In this document: in pieces, positions 43,780 to 54,135 of the stretch
Layout: each line of letters opens with the position of its first letter
Numbering within the stretch: the stretch's first letter is position 1
NCBI GenBank assembly: GCA_039090855.1
Contig: CM077024.1
Coordinates: 61,279,594-61,343,593 of the forward strand
Length of the DNA stretch: 64,000 nucleotides
Reading direction: 5' to 3'
Source of the DNA: Macrothele yani
Lineage: Eukaryota > Arthropoda > Arachnida > Araneae > Macrothelidae
Notes under the pieces: model-generated
The model's database searches: none
The model's input: only the letters and a program-made list of their open reading frames with translations
Told to the model about the DNA's origin: nothing
Made by a program: the position numbers and the translations under genes

Positions 43780-44826
43780 ATGGAAGACAAAGCTGTGCAT
43801 TTTCGACATATTTTACTGTTTTACTTCCGTAAAGGGAAGAACGCGCGTCAAGCTTGTGAAAAGCTGCGTAAAGTGTACGGTGATAATGCTCTGCAAGAAC
43901 GTCAGTGCCAGCGGTGTTTCGCAAAATTCCGTGCTGGTGATTTTGACCTCAACGATGCTCCTCGGTCCAGGAGGCCCACCGAGGTTGATGACGACAAAAA
44001 GGCCAAAGCATTGATCGAGTCAAACCCATGTTACACGACACGAGAGATTGCAGACACATTGCACATCCATCATTCAAGCGTTCACAACCACCTGAAGAAG
44101 CTGAGATACGTAAGCAAGCTCGATTTGTGGGTTCCTCGTGAACTGAAAGATCAATTGACGACGCGTTTAAACATCTGCGATATGCTCGTTAAACGTGAAG
44201 AAAACGATCCTTTTTTGCAGCGACTGATAACTGTTGACGAAAAGTGGATTGTGTACAACAATGTGCTGCGCAAACGGTCTTGGTCCCGACGTGCTGCTTT
44301 GCCTCAAACGACATCCAAAGCAAACATTCATTAGCGGAAGGTTCTGGTCTCAGTGTGGTGGGATTTCAAAAGTGTGTTTTTCGAGCTCCTACCAAGGAAC
44401 CAAACAATCAATTCGAATGTGCACTGTCGGCAGTTGGACAGTTTGAACGAATCCATCATTCAGAAACGTCCAGAGCTCGTTCATCGTAAAGGTGTTGTGT
44501 TCCATCACGACAACGCGAGACCACACACAAGTTTGATCACCCGCCAAAAATTATTGGAGCTTTAGTGGAATGTGTTGCCACATCCAGCATACTCGCCTGA
44601 CCTTGCGCCGTCAGACTTCCACTTGTTTCGCTCTCTTCAACAGTCCTTGCGTGGTATAACATTCAATTGTTATACCACGCAAGGACTGTTGATGATGCTG
44701 TAAATCAGCACCTTGTATAGTTTTTTGCCACGAAAGACAGTCCTTCTATGAACGAGGCATTCTGTAGCTCACTGAAGGATGGCAAAAGGTTATCGAACAA
44801 AACGGGCATTATATCATTGATTGATC
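43780..44826 (+). pseudogene. mariner transposase (DD34D type), frameshifted
   Basis: Starts MEDKAVHFRHILLFYFRKGK and is open for 185 codons through the two HTH motifs (NARQACEKLRKVYGD, CYTTREIADTLHIHHSSVHN) to LITVDEKWIVYNNVLRKRSW (first Asp). A frameshift near 44330 follows, then ELLPRNQTINSNVHCRQLDS, VVFHHDNARPHTSLITRQKL (second Asp) and HPAYSPDLAPSDFHLFRSLQ (third Asp, DD34D). Just after it a snap-back hairpin interrupts the frame, and the C-terminus DGKRLSNKTGIIS is shifted. Recently dead. Confidence 0.9.
44638..44691. repeat. perfect 24-bp snap-back hairpin within the mariner ORF
   Basis: Arm 44638-44661 is exactly repeated in inverted form at 44668-44691 with a 6-nt spacer. The first arm is the normal mariner sequence encoding LQQSLRGIT; the second arm is extra and displaces the expected coding sequence, so it was copied from the first arm. 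Confidence 0.9.
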
Positions 44827-44896
44827 TTTGTTCTTTCTATCAATAAATGACTTTTGCAAAACATGGCTAAAATACGTCATGACTTTTCCGACTCCC

Positions 44897-45954
44897 CAAA
44901 TACATGCAGAAGGAAAGAGGATTTAACTATAGCCCTTCTAGCGAAAAAATACTGCATAATGGAAAATTTGAAAATAGGCGAAAAATATTCTTCATGGAGA
45001 AAGCTACGGTAAAGAAAAATAATTCTAGAAATACGTCGTCTGGAAGCAGAGATAACGAGAAAAAAGTTTCCAACCTTAACATCCCCTAGTAAGAAATTTG
45101 TGCGTTATTTACAGAGGATAAAGCTGCACATCTCTATTGTAAGGAATGGCATACAGTAAAGAAGAAATTTCTCAATAGTGTTTTTAGAAAAGGCGATACA
45201 GTTGCAAACTGAAATACACAAACACCACCTAGCGGAAGAACTGTGAACGTTAAAATTCCTCTTGTACTAAACTAAAGTGTTCCATAAGGTAAATTGCATC
45301 CGGTGTTGAAAGACGTTTTCGAATCGCGCATGTAGAAGCAGAGATATTGAGAAAAACAGATTAAACTGAGGCGCCACCCAGCAGAAAAATTTTGCATTAT
45401 TTTGGGAAGAAAATACACACACAAAGTTTTTATAGTTAGTAGTGTCTGACCGAAGAAGATTTTCAATCGGGTTTTCAATCCCGCAAATATTGCTATAAAC
45501 GGAAATGTGAACTTACGTTCTAAGGTGGAAAGCTTGTGCATTAAGAAAATTTTTAAATTATATGAAAAACATTTCGCTCCGGATAAAGCTTTCCAATGAA
45601 GAAAGAATTTTTCAAATCGTGATTTTAGGAGCAGAGATATCGAAAAAAATAAGGCGGGCCTACATATGTACGCTCCTGGCCGTAGAACTATGCATTATGT
45701 AAAAAAGAAAGTATTCTCAAAAGGTTTTCCAAAGTGAGCAGTATAGGTCCACGAAAGAATTTTTCATTAGAGTTTTAAGAAGCTCAGATTTTGCTGCAAA
45801 TAGAATATATCAGAAGCAGAAATAAACACTTATATCCGAGGTAGCCAAACCGTTCTTTACCAAAGATTATAAATTATATGGGAAAGATTTTCCATCAGGA
45901 GATGTATTCGATACAGGAAGAATTTTTCAAATCCGAGATTTAGAAGCAGAGATA
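44897..45954. repeat. CCTAGCGG degenerate tandem array, middle part
   Basis: Repeat unit of about 150 bp, anchored on a (C)CCCTAGCGGAAA..TATGCATTAT block (variants near 44934, 45085, 45222, 45372, 45670) and a TTTTAGAAGCAGAGATATCG block (near 45040, 45330, 45625, 45940), with GAAAGAATTTTTCAAATC between them. Units are 60-80 percent alike by eye. No coding capacity. Confidence 0.75.
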
Positions 45955-47471
45955 CACTGCTGGACAATTGCTAAGGACGGATCATAAAGGGCTATATAGC
46001 TCATAAAAAAGTAAGTGTGGTTGGATGCCAACTTAAATAAAATAATGTCAGAATGCCAGGACATTACAAGAAAGACAATTTATTGTGCTCTGAAATCCAG
46101 AAAGCTTTGGAAAGTGTTCAAGGGACAAACAGGCCATTTTGTGCAGAATACGTAAACGTGAAAAAAATGCAATTACCGTCCGCAGGCGTTCCGGCGTAAG
46201 ATGTCCATACGGGATATGGCCCCCATGGAGGGCGATTCAAGATTCCACACGTCGTGTCATGCTTTGCACAACATTATCAAGCAGCTGTTGGGGTAATTTG
46301 TCCCATTCCTCTGTCAGTGCACGGATGAGGGTGTCCTTGTTTATTGGAAGGCATTGGCGACCAGCAAGACTCCTCCCCAAAGCATCGCACACATTTTCAA
46401 TGGGATTCAGATCTGGAGAACGTGCTGGCCATACGAGGCGTTGAATATCCTCACTCTCAAGACACTCCTGGACAGCGACTGTTCGATGACATGTTGCATT
46501 GTCGTCCATGAAAATAAATCTATCACCGACAGCACCACGGAACATGCGAACATGAGGTAGCAGAACATCATTAATGTATCGTTGGACAGTCATAGTCCTA
46601 GTTGGAAGCACATAGAGGGACTTACGGCCATTGATCATGATGCCAGCCCATACCATGACACTACATGTTGGATATCGGTCCCTTTCCTGTATGTTTGCTG
46701 GACAATATGCAGTACCACTATCACGCCAGATCAGTTGTCGTCGACAATCATCTGAGAAGAGGACAGCAGACCAGTCGTTAACAGTCCAATTGCGATGTTG
46801 ATGGCACCATTGGAAACGGGCGGTACGGTGACGTCTGGACAATGGGATGCACACAACAGGACGGTGGGCGTATAGTCCTCCTTCATGCAAACGTCTGGCG
46901 ACAGTTTTTCGGGAGATCCGCTTGCCAGTAGCAGCCATAAACTGATTTGCTACCTCACTAGCTGTGCTGCGCCGGTGTCTTTTTGTTGATAGCACTATGT
47001 ACCGATCTTCTGCAGGTGTCGTACTGCGAACACGACTTCCCCCGTGACGTTTGCTACACTCTCCATTTGTTTGAAATGATTTCCAAAGCCTTGAAACAAC
47101 ACTGTGGCTGACGTCGAACTCCCTGGCAACATGTGTTATATTTCGCCCTTCTTCAATCTTGCCAATAATACGGCCTTGCGTAAAATCATCTAGGTGATGT
47201 CGGGAAGACTTACTGAAAATTGCAAGTTCGTCAATTGATTCTTTCCCTTTCAACTTTGCGTTTGAACAACAACGGTCAATACGCGTCAAATCCTTTATAT
47301 CTCTTATCAGCGTTATGACGTCACGAACAAGTTCGGCAATCCAAAATTTGCATACGCACAACACGTCTTACTGTATCCCGCACTTATGCTAATTTCCACA
47401 TTTTCCTGCCTTCCATTTTATGGTTGCTATCGTTGCTATTGTCATCCGTCCTTAGCAATTGTCCGGCAGTG
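45955..47471 (-). mobile_element. complete Tc1 element, DD34E
   Basis: 1517 bp with terminal inverted repeats CACTGCTGGACAATTGCTAA.. and CACTGCCGGACAATTGCTAA.., matching at 26 of 27 positions, flanked by TA on both sides. The flanks join seamlessly into the surrounding ~150-bp repeat (..AGAAGCAGAGATA / CTTGGAAAACGCA..), giving a clear empty-site prediction. This is the best preserved transposon in the window. Confidence 0.95.
46237..47364 (-). CDS. Tc1 transposase, open reading frame intact
   Basis: 375 codons without a stop. The first HTH is around residues 60-95 (DFTQGRIIGKIEEGRNITHV, EFDVSHSVVSRLWKSF), followed by a GGSRVRSTTPAEDRYIVLST linker and a second HTH (RISRKTVARRLHEGGLYAHR). Catalytic triad: VLFSDDCRR (first Asp), FIFMDDNATCHRT (second Asp) and ARSPDLNPIENVCDALGR (Glu), with 34 residues between the second Asp and Glu, i.e. 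DD34E. Departures from the family: DDCRR for the usual DESRF, and ATCHRT for ARPHRA. The N-terminal ~45 residues before SRHHLDD look like read-through leader, so the native start may be internal. Potentially active, unproven. Confidence 0.88.
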   Translation of the reverse strand: MLCVCKFWIAELVRDVITLIRDIKDLTRIDRCCSNAKLKGKESIDELAIFSKSSRHHLDDFTQGRIIGKIEEGRNITHVAREFDVSHSVVSRLWKSFQTNGECSKRHGGSRVRSTTPAEDRYIVLSTKRHRRSTASEVANQFMAATGKRISRKTVARRLHEGGLYAHRPVVCIPLSRRHRTARFQWCHQHRNWTVNDWSAVLFSDDCRRQLIWRDSGTAYCPANIQERDRYPTCSVMVWAGIMINGRKSLYVLPTRTMTVQRYINDVLLPHVRMFRGAVGDRFIFMDDNATCHRTVAVQECLESEDIQRLVWPARSPDLNPIENVCDALGRSLAGRQCLPINKDTLIRALTEEWDKLPQQLLDNVVQSMTRRVES

Positions 47472-48262
47472 TACTTGGAAAACGCAGTTTGCCTCCCCTA
47501 GCGGAAAGTCTATGCCTTACTTGAAAATTTTGAAATTATATGAGAAACATTTCACACCAGAAACGTTATCGAGCAAAGAAATATTTTTTTTTTAAATCGG
47601 TCTCTTGGAAATATTGACAAAAATAAGATACACATCTACGTCACCTGGCGCAGAAACCATGCAGTATTCTAATGAAATACTCCGAAACGGTTTATCGGCA
47701 TGAGCTGTATCGGTCCACGAAAGAATTTTTCAATCGAGCTTTTAGAAGGTCAGATTTTGCTGCAAATGCATCAGAAGGAGAAATTAACATTTCCGCCATA
47801 TATGGGACAAACCGCTCTTTACCAGAAATAAGAAATATATGCTAAACATTTCCAATCGCCAGCTGTATCCGGTACAACAAGAATTTTTTCAAATAGGTGT
47901 TTTAGAAGCAGAGATCTCGGGAAAAACGCACTTTATTTTACGCCCCCTAGCGGAAAATCTATGCTTAACTTGAAAAAGTGACTGTACTTGAAATGGTATT
48001 CGATATAAATAGAATCGAAAGGCAAAATAATTTCTTCAATCGGATATGTAGAAGCAAACGTATGGAAGAAAATGCATTTTAAATTCGGTATTACCTGCAT
48101 TTACGCCCTCTAGCGGCAAAATTGTGCATCGTAAAAAACAACGGAATGCAAAGATCATCATTCTCACATTTTAAACTTCACAATACAAAACGAATTTTTG
48201 AAATCGGACTTATAGTTACAGAGATATGGAGTTCACAGACGGACAAACCTGTAACATGCACG
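47472..48262. repeat. CCTAGCGG degenerate tandem array, right part
   Basis: Continues the array after the Tc1: CTCCCCTAGCGGAAAGTCTATG near 47490 and GCCCCCTAGCGGAAAATCTA near 47940, GCCCTCTAGCGGCAAAATTG near 48105, with TTTTAGAAGCAGAGATCTCG near 47900. It ends with AAATCGGACTTATAGTTACA, GAGATATGGAGTTCACAGAC and GGACAAACC. Confidence 0.75.
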
Positions 48263-48440
48263 ATCTTTTTTCAATAGACGTGCTAAAAGACAGGCGGACG
48301 GATTCATGTAGTGATATTATAAGCAAGTAATGTTTTTCTTTATTCAGAAAAGCGTGTTAAAAATTCTTTATGAAAGACTGGTTATGTAAGTAATTTTCTG
48401 GAAATATTATCTGTACAGCTCTTGTCAACAGCTACTGTAC
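48263..48440. other. no recognisable feature
   Basis: Short unassigned AT-rich gap between the array and the following mariner remnant. Confidence 0.4.
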
Positions 48441-50075
48441 TCGAAAGTCCAAAGGTATTTCACTGGCCTTAAATGCTGGTTAAAGATTCATTAGATGTGA
48501 TCGAAAAGTATCCAGACTGGTTGCATAAGTTCGGAATCGCGCGACACAGCAGAAAGCGGTTTGGCACAAGTTGGCTATGGAACCTACTACGGATGTGCTG
48601 TGAGTCAGGTCCCCCTGATCGTCCGGGCTTTTTTTTTTTTTTTTTTTTTTTTTTACGGTAGTTCTTTGTTCTTACGTGTGTGAAGCTGTTTATCGCATCT
48701 GTAATGTCAGAAAAAAATTCCTCAACGAATTCGCATCATATTTTCTGAAAACCTTGGTGAAACGTGCAAAGACACATACTTAAAGTTGCAGAAAGTCTAT
48801 GTGGAGGATTATATGAGTCGTACACAAGTTTATTTGGGATATAACCGTTTTAAAGTTGGTTCCGAAAGTGTTGAAAGGTATGTCTGATCTAGGAGGCCAT
48901 CAACCAGCAAAAGTAAAAACAATGTCGAACTTGTGCGCACAGCTGTGCAGAAAAATCGCCAAATTACTATTCTTTAGTTATTTGAAGATTTCAGCATTAG
49001 CTTCGGTTAAGTTCTGTACGGACGATTTGGGTATGAGACGTCTCTCTGGCAAACGTGTGTCAAAATTGCTCTCAGCTAAGAAAAACCGAACAGTGTTTCA
49101 GCTGCTAGTGACCCGCATGAGTGCTTCGAAAACGACAAAAACTTTTTTAAAACCTATCATAGCTGATGATGAATCGGGGGTTTCAGGGTATGACCCCGAA
49201 GCTAAGGCCCACTCTTCGCAATGGAAAACCCCAAACCCTCCCAAACCCAAAAATAAGCACGACAGAGTCACAGCAATGCCAAGACAATGATGATTGTTTT
49301 TCTACTCATAAGGGAACTGTGCATCATGAGTACGCTCCATCAGGCCAGACAAGCAGCAAAGAGTACTACTGTCAAGTTTAGCGGCGTTTGGGGGACACAG
49401 CTCATCGCAAAAGGCCGGCATTATGTGGAAGTGGAGAGTGGGAGCTCCACCGTGACAACTCGCCTACCCATGCATTGCAGCTTGTGCAGCAGTTTCTTAC
49501 TCAGCACCGCATTGCACGGGTTCGAAAGCCACCCTGTGCGCCAGAACTCGCTCCCTGCGAAAAACTTTTTCATCCCTAAAGTAAAATCCCACTTGAAAGG
49601 ATTTCAAGATATTGAGGAGTTAATACAATAATAAAGAATGTCGTCTAATACACGATGTACACTGAAGGTCACCTTGGGACTACCAGTCAAGATCTATTAA
49701 AACCCAATGATTAATTTAAAAAGTTTACTGTAAGACACCTTCGGACTCCCACACCGAGGTCTATCATCAGACAAGTTTAAAAGCGGGATCTTTTTTAAAG
49801 TTAAAAACTTTTTGCATGGCTCTTTTTACAAGTTAAAGACAGGTCTCTTTTTAACTTGTCTGATAATGGACCCCGGTGCGGGAGTCCGAAATGTTTCATA
49901 CTCTTAACTTTTTGAATTAAACATTTGGTTTTAATAGATCTTGACTGGTAGTCCCAAGGTGGACTTCAGTGCACATCGTGTATTAGGCGGCATTCTTTAT
50001 TACTGAATTTGTTCTTCACGAAATTCTTTATTAATATTGAGGAATTAGAACGGAATGAGACGAAGCAGCTATTCG
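48440..50075 (+). pseudogene. mariner-like transposase remnant, split by a foldback
   Basis: Early part NRFKVGSESVERYV.., QNCSQLRKTEQCFSC region is badly decayed. The recognisable C-terminal half has GTVHHEYAPSGQTSSKEYYC (about 49310-49370), QVLRRLGDTAHRKRPALCGS, WELHRDNSPTHALQLVQQFL (second Asp region, His-Arg-Asp for His-His-Asp), CAPELAPCEKLFHP and KSHLKGFQDIEEL. The reading resumes after the foldback with NIEELERNETKQLF and SEDDF then stop. Order matches mariner ('G.VH.EF.P.GQT.N..YY..VL.RLR'). A 27-nt T run lies at 48628-48654. Confidence 0.65.
49623..50033. mobile_element. foldback element (FB3), no tRNA-like part
   Basis: 411-bp insert flanked by ATATTGAGGAGTTA (49609-49622) and ATATTGAGGAATTA (50034-50047), a 14-bp duplication with one mismatch inside the mariner frame. 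The arms are inverted: AATAAAGAATGTCGTCTAAT, CACCTTGGGACTACCAGTCA and AGATCTATTAAAACC on the left match the complement of the right arm, as does a second pair built on CGGACTCCCACACCGAGGTC. The central spacer is short and T-rich. Confidence 0.85.
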
Positions 50076-50095
50076 CTATTTCAGAAGATGACTTC

Positions 50096-50682
50096 TAACA
50101 AGTTAGTAAAATCATGCAATGCATTGATTATGATACGCTTTTCAACATACCAGAAATAATTGCTCAAGTTATGAGGATAATGGCTGTGGAATAAATATCG
50201 CTCCTGTAACTTTGACCCCATTTCGATGACATTAAACAGAATTGGTTCAGTATACCTACGAAACCACATACTAACGTTTTGTCGCAATAGAAGCATTTTT
50301 AGTCAAATTATGAGGATAATGGCTGTGGAATAAATCTCGCTCCTGGGCCCTGACCTTTCACTCCATTTCAATTACATTGAACAGAACCAGTTCAGTATAT
50401 CTCCGGAACGTCATGATAACGTTTTGTCGCAAACGAAGCATTTTTATCGTAAGTTAAAACGCATAAGGGCGATGGAATGGATCCCGCTCCTATGTCCTGA
50501 CCTTTGACCCTGTTTCGTCCATTTTCAATAGGGTTCCTCCTAAGGTTGTCCCCTACCACATACTAAAACTACATCGAAATCGAACCATTTTTACTCGAGT
50601 TATCTTGCGGGGAGACAGACAGACGAACAAAGCTGGAGCATATACGCTTCTTCAACCTACGGTTAGAAAGCGTACAAAATGC
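50096..50682. mobile_element. ACGCTTTCC-ended element with internal repeats, short copy
   Basis: Starts AACAAGTTAGTAAAATCATG, GATACGCTTTTCAACATACC and ends GACAGACAGACGAACAAAGC..CTACGGTTAGAAAGCGTA, as in the copy at 20520-22855. The interior has about three ~150-bp units (..CTTTGACCCCATTTCG, TTCAGTATACCTACG, TTTTGTCGCAA..GAAGCATTTTT, AATGGCTGTGGAATAAATCT). The shared boundaries of the two copies define the element's ends. Confidence 0.75.
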
Positions 50683-50689
50683 TTCGAGC

Positions 50690-52560
50690 AATGAAAACAA
50701 CGCTGGGCTAAGTGTGTGGCTTCGGAAGGGAACTATTTCAAAGGCGATTAAGTTTTGAATTTTTAAATCTTGTACTTCTTTTTTAATTGATCCAGTCTGA
50801 TACTTTTTTGTGACATCTTGTACTTATCGGCATTAAAAAAATAAAGGACCTTATGAATATGAAGTAATTGAGTGACTAACAATTCTGATTTAATCCTTTG
50901 CTAAAAGCAAGTTTATAAGTTAAAATTAAATATTTCAGCTATAACATTTTTTTAATTTTCTGTTGTTGCGGTAGAGAACACATGCATCAAATAAACACTT
51001 GTCTACTGTAGATAATAGTAATTTAGAGCGTGTTTGGCAGTTAAAAATCCGGATAACGTGGGTTCTGTGTCAGTTAAATATCCGTTTAATTCGTATTTTA
51101 TTCCCTGCCTTCTCATCCAAATATCGTATCATGCAGCAATCCTGTGCCAATGATCGTTTTGAAAATTTCATCACTGTCTAATTGGCGCTGGCATTTGAAG
51201 AGATCCTTACAAGTTCTCTGAAGTCGGCGCACATCATTCAAGTATATCTTTCACTTCCTTTTAGGTCTTCTTTTCATCTCAGAACGACTGCTTTCTTCAA
51301 ATTTTATTGGTCTTGAGATGGGAGTTGTGGGAACGAACAAGGAAAGACACTTAATTCTTTATTTTGGCAGCTGCGTTCCTTTCTAAATTACGCTTTTGAT
51401 GAGTTCATTTTCGCACTAACCTGTCTTCTCGAAACGCAATTCGAGAAAAGTGAGACGAATTCTTTCGCCACAAGTAGGAATTCATTTCACTTAAACTTTA
51501 TAATTATCAGTGCGGTAAGAATTTTGAGTATTCAACGAGAGTTATGAGCGGAGAACTGTTCCAGATGAGATGATTTGCATACGCATCAGTTCTTTCTGAA
51601 CGTTTTGTGGTTAGTGGAAGGATGTTGGGCAAGCCCTCTGATGTTGCACGGCGAGTTGCTTCCTTTTGCGCTAATGCATGCAGATTATGGAGAAAGAGAA
51701 AGCCCTTCATTGGTGAGCATCGTAATTTTCGAATATGGGTTTTGTCATGCCGACGTTAATCACACCATCGTGTCTTTGAAAGAGAAAATGCGTGTAGCGG
51801 TTGTTCCGCGATGCTTAACTTTGCTTTAAATTGTGTTTGAAGGCAAAATCTGATGCATATTAAGTTCTTAACGAATATTTTTAGATTCTCATCCATATGT
51901 AACGTGAGGAAACATTCGAAAACATTTTGAAATGAGGGTTTAAGAGGAAATGAGTTTCGCAAGACTAAAAGTAATTTGTGCATTGTTGCTTATTTAATAG
52001 CGAAATGATGATTTTAGTTTTGTACAGAGACTAAGAACGCTCGCTCTTTTAAAGCAAAATTGAAACGGAAATATTGATAGAAGAAATTTCTTCGTCGACG
52101 TTATAATATGACTGCACAATTGCAGTAGAATAACTGGAACTTCAAATTGATTTACTAATTTCACACTTTACAGTCAGACATTTCTATTTACGTTTATTCG
52201 CTATGGAGGTTTCGATAGAATATTAGCCTTGTAATTACAGAATTTATAAGCATAATTTAAATTGTAAAATGGGAAATACTAAAGTTAATTTGTGTTGCAT
52301 CTTTTTGATTTTTATCTCGAAGCGACTGCTTGCTATATAACTTGTTGGTACTGGAACGATTCAAATCTACAAATTGAATAAGACCCACATTACCCTACTC
52401 GACATAGAAAATGGCACACCACGAAGGAATGTACGAAATGAGACCACATATGCAAACGCGTAGGAAGGGGAGAGACGCGATTTGATTTCTGCGGTATTAC
52501 AAACATTCGATTGACGAGAGAGAGAGTATAATGTGGTCTGAGATAGTACGACCAGCATTC
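50690..52560. other. no recognisable feature
   Basis: Nearly 1.9 kb of AT-rich DNA. Short frames (for example on the plus strand near 51575-51829) have no family motifs, and there are no visible terminal repeats or RNA genes. Confidence 0.5.
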
Positions 52561-52569
52561 TGAATTATA

Positions 52570-53510
52570 CATATGCAACACCACGGCAGGGCATCGAGAG
52601 GAATAATCCGCAAATGATGTAATAAGGAATTGCTGACCACGCGTTGTTCATCTGTGTTCACAAATCTTCGACATTGTGGGAGATCGTGCATAGGCATTCA
52701 GTCGTCTATCAATGACGTTCCGCACGTTCTCTATTAGGGAGAAGTTAGGGGATCACGCTGGCCAGGGTAGAACCTCGACACCTTGTGAGCACTGTCTTCC
52801 GGTGTTGGCAGAGTACCGGCGGGCGCTGTCTAGTTGAAACTTAACATCAGGTGTGCCATGGGGATACGGCAATTAATAGGGAAGCAGCTCCTCAACGACG
52901 TATCGTCGCGCTGTCATCGCACATACTAGGCTTCCGAGCTGTGAACAGCTGTTGAGACTGCTAATACCTCAAACCATAACACCAGGTTAAGGAGACGTAA
53001 GGCTCTCACCTATGTTAGTAAGATCATCCTGGTGACCACGTCGTATCCAGACTCTTGATTAGCAATCGTCTGCGTTGGGGCAAAAACGAGACCCGTCGCT
53101 GAATACTGCATGGGTCCATTCTTCCCGACACGGCAACGTTACGGCAATCCTGTTACTTTCCGCGACGAAATGATGCGGTTAGCGGAAGTCACTGCAACGG
53201 CTGGCGAATGCGCAAACCTGCCTCAGCAAATATACGATTCAGATTTCTTGTCGATAGTAATGTCTATAGCTGCCTGTACACATCGTCGGATGTCGTCCGC
53301 TGTGGACTGCGGGGCTGTTACAGCTTGCCGTCGAACCCGGCGATCGAGGCATTTGGATGTCTGCCTACGTATACCAGTCGAACTACGGCGACACAAGTTA
53401 CTTTCCTCCGTTCGCTGTCGCCACATTGGGTTGACAGTTGTTGCATCCCTGTCCGCTTGCGCCGCGATGTGACGCAGGCACCAACCAGCCGTATGTAACC
53501 CTACAATGGG
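52570..53510 (-). pseudogene. Tc1-like transposase, degenerate (copy X)
   Basis: Minus strand, in order: AGWCLRHIAAQADRDATTVN (HTH), VTAPQSTADDIRRCVQAAID, then RTHAVFSDGSRFCPNADD (first Asp) near 53060-53115, ARRYVVEELLPY near 52880-52910, SPNFSLIENVRNVIDDRLNA (Glu) near 52695-52760 and RCPAVVLHMYNSEC at the C-terminus. Frameshifts and stops throughout. It abuts copy Y and one was inserted into the other. Confidence 0.75.
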
Positions 53511-53529
53511 GCCTGTAATAAAAGTATCG

Positions 53530-54135
53530 CGACTCTTGGTTTGGATTGGCATCCAACATAACGCCAGTCCATTTCCCCTAATATAGGAGAGAACATTGCT
53601 GTTTCCCGTACACACATCTAGAATCCGTATTTGCGACACCTCACTGACGAGAACAAAGGTCCATTGATCAGGGATCCAGGTATGATGTTGTCGGGCCCAA
53701 TCCAGGAGGATTCTTTTGTGCAATGCGGCGAGTGGAACATAGACCATTGCCTTCTTTCATACAGACATCTCTAATGAAGTCTTCTGTAAACTGTTTGCCT
53801 AGACATCGTGGTTCCCGTAGCTAAGTAGGACAGAGCAGAGGCCCTGTCCTACTTAGCTGCCGACTCCTATGGGAGCGAGCTGTTAGCGACAATTACCAGT
53901 CAGCTTGACTTGCTATGGCACGTGGGCGTCATTACCTCGACCTTCTGGCTATTGTTTCGATTTCTTGGAACTGTCTCCAGATATCGGAGGCCACTTGCCT
54001 CGACACATTCAGCCATCTTACTACCTCAGCTTGCGATTGCCCTACTTTCAATCTACCGGTCGCTCTCCACCGTAAAAAAAAAGTTTCTAAGCGATGATGC
54101 GGAGCCTTTCTTCCACTAACAGTCCAATTCAAGCT
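53530..54135 (-). pseudogene. Tc1-like transposase, degenerate (copy Y)
   Basis: Minus strand: RWRATGRLKVGQSQAEVVRW, LNVSRQVASDIWRQFQEIET (HTH, about 53960-54060), a disturbed segment with a snap-back hairpin, then HKRILLDWARQHHTWIPDQW, TFVLVSEVSQIRI (first-Asp motif lost) and GNGLALCWMPIQ (about 53540-53710). The C-terminal half is missing where copy X begins. Confidence 0.7.
53819..53858. repeat. 15-bp snap-back hairpin within Tc1 copy Y
   Basis: AGCTAAGTAGGACAG (53819-53833) and CTGTCCTACTTAGCT (53844-53858) are exact reverse complements with a 10-nt spacer, inside the disturbed stretch of the transposase. Confidence 0.85.

Larger units (their letters stand above)
43597..44896 (+). mobile_element. 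mariner element with TIRs
   Basis: Left end TGTCGGAAACGTCATAAAGT and right end (complement) AGTCGGAAAAGTCATGACGT are inverted repeats of about 28 bp with several mismatches. The 1.3-kb length is normal for mariner. It is inserted in the CCTAGCGG array and encodes the transposase remnant described separately. Confidence 0.85.
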
